A DNA stretch of 64,000 nucleotides from the NCBI RefSeq assembly GCF_010015445.1, contig NC_053119.1, positions 21,165,050-21,229,049 of the forward strand, in the 5' to 3' direction. Origin of the DNA: Perca fluviatilis. Lineage: Eukaryota > Chordata > Actinopteri > Perciformes > Percidae. The translations under genes were made by a program, and so were the position numbers. Positions 44,876 through 55,176 of the stretch are shown one piece after another (the first letter of the stretch is position 1; each line of letters starts with the position of its first letter). The notes below the pieces were generated by a model, which saw only the letters and a program-made list of their open reading frames with translations, did no database searches and had not been told where the DNA came from.

Positions 44876-46609
44876 ACCAAATAAATCACTAAAAGTCACC
44901 TGAAGTTCACAGCATTTTAACTGTCCTAAAGTAAATTCGATGAAGAGCTCTATTCTTCGACTGCTAATTTCATGTCTCTGTAGAGCATCCAGATTTAATG
45001 TGACACATCTTAAGCACCAAGAAACCACCAAATGAAAAGAAAACAGAGTGCATCAATTTTAAATTTCATCTCCTGAGCTTTTATTAATACATTTCTGCCT
45101 CAGTAGCAGAGCTGTTGAAAATAGCTGAACCAGAAGAAGGTAAAGAGGAATTAAGAGCATTCCTAGGATGACAGTTATGATTGGTAGGTGTGAATGATTA
45201 GAAGAAAACTTCTCCAACTGCCCACAATACGACATTATAAAGCATGCCTGAAATTAAACGGCCCGTTCAGTAACTCACCGTTAAAAAACCATTATGAGAG
45301 GAAAGTAACTCTGCAAAAGTCATTTTTCAAGTGAGGTTTTCCAGGATAACAAACCTAAAGTTCTCATGTGAACAAATGGCCAAGCGATCAAAGCCATGAC
45401 TGCATCATAAAGGGACCATTATCAAATACACTGTAAAACCTCTGATTCTGTACTTTGCAGCTAAATATATGGTCACAGATGACATTTGAGGTGTTATATA
45501 CGTTTGTTGAATGTAATGTTTAACAGAAACTGCACTGAATTTATTATTATTTCAAATAGGCATTGGTGTATTTAGTGTGCGTGTCTTCACTTTTCACTTT
45601 GCCGTAATGTTCAAACTTCACTTAAAGCTGGGATAGTGTTCTGAGTTAAAGGGGAGTGGTGCTGTAAAATAGTAATAAAATAATAGAGAAAGCTAACAGC
45701 TCCAGTGTGACTTGTATGGGAATTAACAGTGACAAATGTACATGCCAACTAGTGAATGTAACTCCACAACAAAAGCAGGAACTGTTGCTGAAACTAAAGC
45801 CAGGATTTATGACATAATAGGGTGGGCCAATAAGAGGGAATGGGTACAACACATCCAAAAATAGATGCTGAGCTCTGAATTTATACGCAAAATGAGGGTG
45901 TTTCTCTGGATGCAGAGTGTGTGTAAGCTGGATGCTTGGAATTGGGGGGGGGGTGTATATGTTCTGTATGTGTGAACGTGAAGTAGGTGCAGTGTGAAAA
46001 GGATGAAAAACGGACAGGAATACTGTTCTGTGTTGAGAGTGCAATTTAGCATGAATCAAAAGCAGCTTTCCTGGCTCCCATTCCCTATGCTGCTGTCTGC
46101 CAGGAAATGGGATTTTTTTCATAGTTTTTTGCAGGTAAAGTCTTTGCAGAATGGAATCAAATGAGGTATTTTTTCCCTACTGAATGTTAGAGTGTTGGAA
46201 GTTTGAGGCAGACTCGCTGGAAACAGAAGAAAGCTGAGTTTTGGAGACAGCAGGGGGGGTCTGCCATATATTTGTCCCAGCCTCAAACCCCTTCTGGACC
46301 TCTTGCTGAATTGAATCATGGCTGCTTGTAAAATACTGAGCCCTCTATTAAGTAATTTACCACCAACTGGTCTACAGTCTAGCCTGAAGTGATTCTACTA
46401 ATCATCACTGCTCACAGAAATAATTTATGGGTTTTATTCATGAGGAGAAATGCAAGTTATTCCATCCAGTAAAACAGTGCAAATAGGTGCAGTGACCACA
46501 TAAATGACTAAGGTTTCTCGAATAGACTGTATTTATCTTAGTCACCTCACAAACAATTTTAACTACAATATGAATCCCTAAAAAAAATCCAAAGACGCAG
46601 AGTATTCAT

Positions 46610-47165
46610 ATTGTATTAGTCTGGATCAACGGAAGTACATTTCCAGGATAAAGCCAGGCTTTGTCCCTCAACTTCCGCTCTCTGTGTGTTGCCGATCTCA
46701 AAATCCCTTCACTACGGGAAACTACAAGCTACAAACTTCGAGGTAGCAAGCTACACACTGAAAATGGCAAGTTTTGAAGACAATTTGGATTGAGCAGCAA
46801 GGCAGGCCTACTATGTTAATGTTAATGGCATTAACTATCTTACTGGGATGTTTTGGGACAGATTGGTGGGATTGCTATCAGATTGCAATGGAAGAACAAA
46901 TTACATTTAACCATGTATGCAGGTAATTTAAATAGCTCACATTACTGTATTGTACTGTATTGAACAGTTAACTTAATTTAATATTTCATGGGGCGTATTA
47001 TTTTGCGGGGTGCAAATTTTCCAATAAAACAAGTTCGTTCCCGAGACCATTTTCCAAAGCTTAGAGCCGCCCAAGACAACTGTGTGAGGAAATGCAAACA
47101 ACCCGCTACATTTTTTTTTCTCCTATTATAGAACGTATGTGTGGTGTAGCCAGATGTTAGTCCAC
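46610..47165 (+). repeat. Dispersed repeat (GATTGGTTTAAAGAAAT family), diverged copy 3
   Basis: GCCGCCCAAGACAACTGTG, AAATGCAAACAACCCGC and ATGTGTGGTGTAGCCAGA line up in order with blocks of copy 1 near 14460-14550. The GATTGGTTTAAAG core has decayed. Confidence 0.5.
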
Positions 47166-47179
47166 AGCCCTGTGAAAAA

Positions 47180-47900
47180 AATGCACAAACCCTGTGAGAC
47201 TGTACTCAGGCACAGTGGTGCTATGAGCTAGATGCTAACATCAGCAAAGTAACATTCTCACAATAACAATGCTAGCATGTTGATGTTCAGCAGGTTTAAT
47301 GTTCACCATGTTTTTTAGGGTGTTAGCATGCCAACATTTTCTGGTTAGGACTAAACACAAAGTACTGCTGAAGCTGTTGGAAATGCCATTAGTTTTGTAT
47401 TTGTTCATAAACCAAGGTATTAGAGACGTCAACCTGATAATGGTGGGAATGCGTAGGGAAGTTATTACAAAGAGAAGGAAATTAATGTGTGAACCAAATT
47501 TTATGGTAATCCATGTAATAGTTGTTGAGACGTTTCACTCAAAACCACAAATGTCAACCTCATGGTGGCTCCAGAGGAAAAGTCAGAGGGTTGCCAAAGT
47601 ATTTTAATACATTGTCTCGGAACCAGGGATTTCTGTTCCGAACTTTTCATGGATAAGTGAAACTGCTGACACTACAGCTGGCACTACAAGAAAAGTCAGG
47701 GGATCAAGAAAGTCATTAGGATTCATCTTCTGGGGACCACAAATGTGTGTACCAAATTGCATGGCAAATGGCAATCCATCAAAAATTTCACTAAAAGCGA
47801 AACATGTCAACCTGCTGGTGGCACTATTTCAGTCTGGACCAAAAAGAAGGACAGAAAGACTGACTGACTGACAGACCAACTCTACTATTCCCTAGAGCCA
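47180..47900 (+). repeat. Dispersed repeat with internal tandem modules (plus orientation)
   Basis: The modules TGTGAACCAAATTTTATGGT/AATCCATGTAATAGTTGTTG and GTGTACCAAATTGCATGGCA/AATCCATC repeat about 260 bp apart, each followed by a CAACCT...GGTGGC block. It ends TTCAGTCTGGACCAAAAAGA and CCTAGAGCCACATGACTAAC. Common in percomorph genomes; no coding capacity. Confidence 0.65.
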
Positions 47901-48419
47901 CATGACTAACATGGCTAAAAGATAAGGCTAATAGTGTTGAGTATAATAAAGACAACTTTGGTAGTTTGTATGAATCTCCCTACAAATGCACTTCCTGTAT
48001 CAACACAGGCTGTACTATTGTTCTTCAACTGATGTTCTGCGGAATATTCTCATGAATCTTGTTGTTAATACCAGCTTGTTTTTGTTTTCACCTCAGGAGT
48101 CTGTGTGTGTGTACCCTGGCCTATTTGGTTTTGTGGCGGGCGGGTGTGATCCTATTGCATGATGGTCTTTTGTCTCTAATTTGAGACTAATTAAATTTCA
48201 CGCAGAGATCACTTTGAACAAACTCAAGAACATGTTCGTATTGTACCAAAATTGAATGTTGTGGAGAAAATTTGAGAAAACTGTATTATTCAAGATCACA
48301 AAGTTTTACAAGTGGCGCAACATGCAGGTCCTCAGTCCTGCAGTTTAAAAAAAACGTTTCAGATCAAACAAAGGATAACACATTTTTAGCCATGATACCA
48401 GTGTGGCTGAAAGGATAGT

Positions 48420-48590
48420 AATGTTGGTCTTTTTGTTGGTCCAATACTTTGGTTTAGACTGAAATATCTCAACAACTATTGGACGAATTGCCATGAAATT
48501 TTGTACAGTCATTAATATTGCCCTCAGGATCAATTTAAGTAATTACTTCACTTTTCATCTGGTGCCATCAACAGGCGAAAACTTCAATGT
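48420..48590 (-). repeat. Same dispersed repeat family, minus orientation
   Basis: ATCTCAACAACTATTGGACG followed by AATTGCCATGAAATTTTGTA is the reverse complement of the TACCAAATTTCATGGCAAT...TAGTTGTTGAG module at about 47490-47530. Confidence 0.65.
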
Positions 48591-49259
48591 CTCCAATACT
48601 TAAAATGATCTGTGTTCAACTATAAAACATTGCAAGATATTTAAAAAGTCGCCCTGCTGCATATACCGGTACTACTACACTTGGGCATGTATTGCTGTCA
48701 ATCAATGTGATACCTCATACATCAGACTATGACCCTTTAATGCATGCATTTATTGTTTTCAGAAAAATTACAAATGTTACTGAATGCTTCTGACTGGTTT
48801 CATCACCTAAACATACACAGTGAATGGCTGCCTGAATGCAAAGCGCTCCACTTTCCTTATTAGCTGGATATGAGAGATACCTCAGAGCCCACTGTAACCA
48901 TTCGGTGGTGAGCTGGTTTGCTGAGGCAGAGTGGAGTTAAATTGAATGGTCTGCAGTGAGAGGCTGTGGGTTGGGTTTCGCTGAGGTTATGGTCATTCTC
49001 CCCTGGGAAAGTGGTTAGGCCTGGCTGTTTACTTTGGAGTAGCCCTGCCCCTCCCCTTATACACTCTGCTTGGTAACCCATGATTACCTCCATTGGTGCA
49101 CACCTGTCATTTCTGACCTCTTTCTGATTAAATAATTATTAGACTTTATTCAGAAAGTATAGCTAAAATAATTTGAAATTGATTACATTTTTTTTCCAAG
49201 ATTGTGTTAAATATACTCTTTATTGTGTGGTTGTTTGGATGTTGCATGGGCGCTACCTT

Positions 49260-49833
49260 CTTGTCATAGCAGGTGTGTGTGAAGGGCTGTTGGGGGCGGG
49301 AGGTTGGGGAGGGTGTTAGGACTGGACTTAATGGGGAGGGCTAAGGTAGTGCCTGCATCTTCACCCAAAGAGGAGTTTGACTTTCTCACTGTGCCTCTCT
49401 CAGACGGACTCGCACAGTGCTGGACTGTAAAACGCCTCTCAGCTCTGCTCTCCGGCTCCGGCCACCAGAGAAGATGCTTCATCGTTACTCTTCATGAGAT
49501 TACTGCAACACTGGGTGGAGTGGCAGCTCTGCAGCTAATGGGCTGCTGCTGTTGCTCTTTCCATCTTTATCTCTCTTTCAATTGGGACGCTGGGGAGAAA
49601 TAAATAGCTCAACACACACTGTTGGGAGGCAAATGAATGGAGCAGAGTGACAGGGGATTTCCCCAGGCTGCCTTCACACCAATGGATTTGGACACACGTT
49701 TTGAGATGGCCAAATTGAATTTGGCTAAATAATTTTTCTTTTTACATTGCAAACTCATTTTTGCAACAAGATCATCTCTTTACAGCTTGAAGACCAACCT
49801 TTTTGTGGATTTTCACTGTAAAGATTCACATTA
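49260..49833 (+). promoter_or_regulatory. pthlh: Probable pthlh promoter and noncoding first exon
   Basis: GC-rich sequence with GC-box-like GGGGGCGGGAGG at about 49291, followed by a likely 5' UTR that ends CACATTAT before GTAAGTCT (donor 49834). The acceptor TTGTGTTCTTCAG at 50027-50039 precedes the coding exon. Start site undetermined. Confidence 0.4.
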
Positions 49834-50054
49834 TGTAAGTCTAAGTTTCGTGACTTTATTAAAACAGTTTATTGGCAAGTAATGCTGCCTGGGAGTTCTT
49901 ACTCAGGAATGGTGTCATTTTTTAGCTGCCTACACTGCTAATGACAATCTGTTGAGTAGTAGACAAACAGTTGAGTATAAATTCATAAAACAAAATTTTA
50001 CTTAATTCATTAAAGTGATATATATCTTGTGTTCTTCAGATCTTAGGCTCAAGG

Positions 50055-51125
50055 ATGTGCTCTATAGTCATGCTTCATCAGTGGAGTCTGGCTATGTTCT
50101 TGCTGTGCTCCCCAGTGACTCTTGATGGGAAACCAGTTGATGCACTTAGTAGCAGAACGTGAGTTCTTTTTTATATTCATTTTGATGATAGAAAAGTAAT
50201 TCCATGTTATGCAAAATTAACTTGAAAAATGAAGGACTATATTTAAAAGTGGTGAAAAACACTTTTTAACACAAATTAATGATACAAAAAAATACAACTA
50301 CAGTTTATTAATCAGATTAAATTAAGGTACAGGAGGTTTTCTATGTTTGGCTTTTTGGGGTCTGGAGCTCAGATTAGAGATAGCTCTCACAAACTTGTTT
50401 ATGCTGCCACCTACTGTACTGAGGTTTCATGGTGCCTGACCTTACATTTCAGCTGACACCACTTCTAAAAGGGTTCCACACAGAAACTCAACTCAACACT
50501 GTGGTGTACCAAGAAATTACAACAAAGGTCAAACAAAAAAGAAAAATTGTTAGATTTTGTAGGTGCTAACTCAGGAATGAGAAATCAGTAAAACAGATTT
50601 CTGACAGATTTAGAAATAAATGAACTTGGTGCTGCTCTCCTCTCATGCACGATGCCATTTAAGGATTTATTTATTAGCTTTTATGCAACCTTCCTTGTTG
50701 ATGTGACTCTGTCTTTTCACTTTCATGCTTTAAGGAGGAGGTCAGTGAGCCATGCCCAGCTGATGCATGACAAGGGCCGCTCCTTACAGGAGTTCAAGCG
50801 GCGCATGTGGCTGCAGGAGCTGCTGGAAGAGGTGCACACTGCTGATGAGCACGCTCCACCCGTGCAGAGCAGAACCCAGAGCCAAATCTTCAGTGGGAAT
50901 GCCCTGCACGAGAAGCCCCCAGGGGCCACCAAGAACCTCCCTGACAGGTTCAGGCCGGACAGAGAGGGCCCTAACCTGCCCCAGGAGACCAACAAGGCTC
51001 TGGCATATAAGGACCAGCCACTAAAAGTAGCCACCAAGAGAAAAAAAAAGGTGAGGTTAGGCCGACGTAGAGAGAGCGACAAGAAGCGAAGGCGGGCACG
51101 GTCTGTCACATCAAAGGAGCCATGA
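50055..51125 (+). CDS. pthlh: Parathyroid hormone-like hormone (PTHrP) precursor
   Basis: Secreted PTH-family hormone acting through PTH1-type receptors on calcium balance, bone and cartilage. Coding exons 50055-50158 and 50735-51125 (GT-AG), 164 aa. A hydrophobic signal lies at about residues 8-24 (HQWSLAMFLLCSPVTLDG). The pro-region ends R34-T-R-R37, a furin-type site. The mature N-terminus starts SVSHAQLMHDKGRSLQEFKR at residue 38 and matches the receptor-binding 1-34 region of PTHrP (HDKGRS, KRR at 19-21, EEVHTA at 29-34). LPQETNKALAYKDQPLK is the conserved mid-region. The C-terminus (KRKKKVRLGRRR...KKRRRARS) is the bipartite basic nuclear-localisation segment. Calling it pthlh rather than pth rests on the mid-region and basic tail. 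The intron splitting the pro-region is family-typical. The ATG at 50055 gives the expected signal peptide; M6 is a second in-frame candidate. Teleosts have a and b copies; I cannot say which this is. Confidence 0.95.
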
Positions 51126-51349
51126 AGGATGCAGTGCCCTGGCTAAGAGACTCCCAACAGCCTTTATATGGTACTGCACTAAGACACTGACATTGGTCCA
51201 ACTAGACTGGGATTTGAGAGACTCTATGCATGGCTGACTCAGTCACTTCATATTACAGCCCTGAGGTTGTGCTTGTATGGTAATATTTTGCTGTGTTTGT
51301 ATTTTCGATCTCATACTTCCTGAAGTTTCGTGAAATATCATCATCTTAA

Positions 51350-51945
51350 GTCCATATTTATTTGGAACATCTGTAGGCCTCTGTAACTTTGATTGACTTC
51401 AAAACAAAGCCATATGTTGTGATCTCTAACCAGCTGTGTGCTCGAGTAGATCAGGATGAACTATTTATTGCCTATATATAATGTAACTTCACAAAATTGG
51501 GAGGCTGAATGGTCTACTTTTGTTTGGCTCTATATTTGTTGACTATCGTGAACTTACAGTTACATACAAACTGTTCACTGCATACATCTGTTCGAACTTG
51601 TCTGGCATAATTTATTTCACTTTAAAAGTGTGTATTTATTTTGTGAATGTATCACGGTGCTGCTGACTAAATTCCATAATGCACTTTAGTTATATCCTGT
51701 ACATGTTCTTTTGTGGTTGAGTTTTATTTTGATGTTTCTTTTTGATGGTCCTGCTTTCCTTCTTCACCTTAGATCCCTCATGGACTTGTAACTTATTGGA
51801 TGCTTCATCAAATCCACTCTTACCATTTCACATTATAGTTTATTTTTTATAAAACAAGCCCGAGTCAGGAGCTGTCAGACTCATTTAATGTTCTACTTGC
51901 ACTGAGGGCATACTGTACATTTTTTCCAGTTAATCAAACATTAAA
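51350..51945 (+). promoter_or_regulatory. pthlh: AU-rich elements in the pthlh 3' UTR and polyA signal
   Basis: TATTTATTTGG at about 51355, CTATTTATTG at about 51461, AATTTATTTC at about 51609 and GTATTTATTTTG at about 51633 are AU-rich elements of the kind that destabilise mRNA; mammalian PTHLH mRNA is known for them. ATTAAA at 51940-51945 is the likely polyA signal. Confidence 0.5.
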
Positions 51946-52059
51946 AGTGTAGCCATTAGAAATATTTTTGATTCACAGTGTCTTTGTTCACTAGCCATAT
52001 GTGGCTCAAATGTTCAGCTAATTAATTAACTTCTAAAACCTGAAATTGATATGGAGGAG

Positions 52060-52274
52060 ACTAGGGCTGCTTAATTAATTATTTTATCTATACAATATCA
52101 GAAAAATGTGAAAAAATGCCCATCACAGAGTTTCACTGAGCACAAGATGACCTATTCAAATAGCTTGTTTGATCCAGTCCAAATTCCAAAACCTGAATAT
52201 ATTTAGTATGTGATCATATAAGACAAGAAAAGCAGCAAATCTCTCTTGAGCGACTAATCGATTAGTCTAGTTGA

Positions 52275-52275
<1 letters not shown>
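52060..52275 (+). repeat. TAGGGCTG/AATCGATTAG-type dispersed repeat
   Basis: Starts CTAGGGCTGCTTAATTAATT, contains GAAAAATGTGAAAAAATGCC and CAGTCCAAATTCCAAAACC, and ends CGACTAATCGATTAGTC, abutting a TA microsatellite. Confidence 0.75.

Positions 52276-52276
<1 letters not shown>

Positions 52277-52355
<79 letters not shown>
52277..52355. repeat. (TA)n microsatellite
   Basis: About 78 bp of TA repeats at the 3' edge of the preceding dispersed repeat; likely grew from its AT-rich end. Confidence 0.98.
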
Positions 52356-52357
<2 letters not shown>

Positions 52358-54089
52358 TGTATATATAATATGAATGATATACTACAAGGGAATACAAAAA
52401 CTATGATTGCAAAGCAGACTAATCTGCAGCATGGTCAGTTACCCATTTTATCCCTTAAATCTAAAGTTCAGAAGGAATAGACCTGTATGCACACTACCTG
52501 CCTCTTAATGAAGAAGCAGTGGCTAAACATAGAAAAAGGTAGAAAAATGGCAACAGGGTAATGTTGACCATGGGCCTGAGTTCAATCAGCAGTAAGTATC
52601 CATCCTGCTGAAGTATTTCATTGTGACCAATAACCTTGCTACAGAGGTGGAGAGAAAAGAAATAAGAAGTGCAAGATTTGGGTCAAAACGGGTTTTTAAA
52701 ATGTATTATAAAAAGGTGAAAAACTATTTTTTGTTGACTTTTGGGGACAGACAGAACACAATGAAGCTGTTAATGTCCCACTTGAGAACATGGCATTTTT
52801 AATAGCCGCTGACTGAACGGCACTGACATTGGTAATGGAGGGGTTAGCAAATGCATCAGCATCAGCTATATCCTGTGCTAAGAGCAGCAGTGTACACCAA
52901 AGGCCATTAGCTGACACGGAGTCATAAATACTGTGGAAAGCCTGATAAAGCTGCCATCAGGAGCCTGTAGCTCACACCGAAGAAATCAATCAAACAATGG
53001 AGAGAGATATTAATATGTCCAGAGAAGGGTGGGAACAGAGAACATAATCAATGGACTTGTCTTTGTAGAGTGCTCATTTTTAAAATGTAATTCATACAGT
53101 ATGAATGAAATCCCTAAAACCAACTCCATAGAGAGAGAGAGGGGGACTTTAACAGGCCAGGAAAGGTCAATTCAAGTATTTACAAACAACAGTGCAGTCT
53201 CAGTTAATGAGGTATTTCTTTAGTCCCAAAAAGACTAAAGAAAGTAAGTTAAACAAACTTTAATAATGTCAAGTGCAGCTGTTACTAAAAATGAAAGTAA
53301 CTAAAAAGACTAAAGATACACATAGATCCTCTAAGAACCATAACAAAACAGGCATGTATAGTACATCACTGTTTCCTGAGCAGCTGGTCTGAGGCCATTT
53401 CTCTTTAAACCAATTCAACCAGAATCAATTTGACCCAAGTGATGTTTGCCTTTCTTCCTTTCACATTCAGCTATCACACTTTGTAATGAGAACTGAGAGG
53501 CTGTCACCTCTACCTTCGTCAGCCCAGTTTAACAGGATGGACACCAGTGAAATAGAAGTTTACATTATGGGGATAGTTCACTCACAAACATGAGCCTGAA
53601 GATAGTGCTTTGAGGAACTAAGATGGTAAGTGTGTCCAAATGACGGAGAATTGTTACATCTGGCACCATTTTAAAATGCTATGACCGCTAAGGCAAACAC
53701 CTGTTCCATTTAATTACACCGCAGTAGATGTCAAAATGTTAATTAAAAAAGTTTTGTATCTTAGCAGACAACCTGTGGTTGCTATGTAAATGCTTTGTAT
53801 CTTATACTTTACTATTGATATATCACGTGTGTTTTCTTGACATTATGATACATAGTATATTGTCTATCATTATAGGCCTAAATAAGCCTTTCATGATATT
53901 TAAAACTAAAAATGATATATTCTCAATTCAATTATTGTTTTGTCGTCAAAGAAAAATAGCAACAAGACTACGTTTTATTTTTTCCCGAGCCCAATATGAC
54001 ATATTTTGTCGTGCTTTGTTTAGCCAATAGTAACCCCCCCCCCAAAATAAAATATCAAGTTCGCTGTCGTACATGACAAAGAAAAGCAT

Positions 54090-54200
54090 AAAATCCTGAA
54101 AAGCTGGAAAAAGCAAAAGTTTGGAATTTTTGCTGAAACAATTAAGAGATTATAGTTGCCGATTAATTTTGTTAATCGACTAATCCAAAACACAAATGAT
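54090..54200 (+). repeat. Fragment of the AATCGA-type dispersed repeat
   Basis: GCTGAAACAATTAAGAGATT followed by GCCGATTAATTTTGTTAATC and GACTAATCC belongs to the same family. It ends only about 50 bp before the receptor start codon. Confidence 0.55.
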
Positions 54201-54252
54201 GACTAAATGTTTTATTTATTTATTCGAAAGGTGAGGTCAAGTCGGTGATAAT

Positions 54253-55176
54253 ATGGCTGTTCCTAATAACTATGTGCTGATCTTTGCCTGTACGTGTGGA
54301 GTGATCCTGGGCATCGGGCTCTGTGCCAACCTGCTGGTCTTCTCTCTGTTTGCCAAGTACAACACGCTGCGTAAGAACCGCCTCGACATCCTCCTACTCA
54401 GCATGACTCTGGCCGACTTCCTCACCCTCCTGCTCATCCCCTTCACCTTGCACTCCGCCGTCACCTACTCCTGGCCTCTGGGCAACACCTCTTGCAAGGT
54501 CTACCAGTTCCTGCTGGCCTTTAGCCTGGCGGCCAGCACCTACTCGCTATGTGCCGTTTCCATGACCCGCGCCATGATCATCACCAACCCGTACCAGCCG
54601 CCCACCATGGACCTGGTCATCCTCATGTTTGTCCTGGTCTGGGCCCTCAGCTTCTTCATCAGCCTGCCGCTGCGTATGTTTGCCACCAAAGAGAGCCTGG
54701 GCCCAAGCCTAACTAACTTCTCCTTCTGCCTTCCAACCATTCATGAGCACCACTACCAAGTGGTCCTGAGCCAGTTTGTACTTTACTACTTTGTTCCAAT
54801 GCTAGTCATCGCCTTCAACTATTCCCGGCTGGCTCTTTTTCTCCACAAGAGCCCTGTAATGTCGGTGTCCAGTGCCAGGAACACCCGCCGTGCCTCTGTC
54901 ATGGTGTTCTTGGCAGCTGCTACCTTCTCAGTGTGCTGGCTGCCTGGTTATGTGCTGGAGCTGTGTGTGTATCTGGGGCTGTATCGCCATGGACAGGCTT
55001 GGGAGATGTTTTACTTCATCTGTACTGTGCTGCAGTACCTGCACCCCTGTATAAACCCTGTGCTCTATGTGCTTCTATCAAAGCGCTACCGCCACAGGAG
55101 GGCAGCCTGGCTCTTCAGCTGTAACAGGAATAGAGTGCAGCCGCAGGTCATCAGTGTCACCACAGACACATTTTAA
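54253..55176 (+). CDS. Rhodopsin-class (class A) GPCR, peptide-receptor type, unassigned
   Basis: A seven-pass receptor of 307 aa in one uninterrupted exon. Spans lie at about residues 7-33, 44-67, 81-107, 118-140, 170-192, 213-237 and 250-274. Class A landmarks are N26 (TM1), D55 (LADFL, TM2), C81 and C159 (TM3-ECL2 disulphide), W130 (TM4), P182 (TM5), CWLP 228-231 (TM6) and NPVLY 268-272 (TM7). Sequons are N78-T-S and N155-F-S in extracellular loops; C290 is a possible palmitoylation site. The overall look is closest to galanin/somatostatin/kisspeptin-type peptide receptors, but I cannot name an ortholog. Oddities: the TM3 end reads SMTRAM, so the usual D/E-R-Y is T105-R106-A107, and only about 6 residues precede TM1. 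A stop lies in frame at 54232-54234, so either translation starts at this ATG or an upstream exon splices in after AG at 54234-54235. The frame is intact with no decay. Confidence 0.85.
   Translation: MAVPNNYVLIFACTCGVILGIGLCANLLVFSLFAKYNTLRKNRLDILLLSMTLADFLTLLLIPFTLHSAVTYSWPLGNTSCKVYQFLLAFSLAASTYSLCAVSMTRAMIITNPYQPPTMDLVILMFVLVWALSFFISLPLRMFATKESLGPSLTNFSFCLPTIHEHHYQVVLSQFVLYYFVPMLVIAFNYSRLALFLHKSPVMSVSSARNTRRASVMVFLAAATFSVCWLPGYVLELCVYLGLYRHGQAWEMFYFICTVLQYLHPCINPVLYVLLSKRYRHRRAAWLFSCNRNRVQPQVISVTTDTF

Larger units (their letters stand above)
51126..54252. other. pthlh 3' UTR and intergenic DNA
   Basis: The pthlh 3' UTR probably reaches an ATTAAA at 51940-51945 (about 820 nt) and carries several ATTTA pentamers. 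Beyond it are a repeat (52060-52275), a TA microsatellite (52277-52355) and AT-rich DNA without a supported exon. A repeat fragment lies at 54090-54200. Confidence 0.6.

Noticed and set aside
45646..46122. 158-codon minus-strand frame
   Set aside because: His/Pro/Thr-rich low-quality translation, no start context or recognisable domain.
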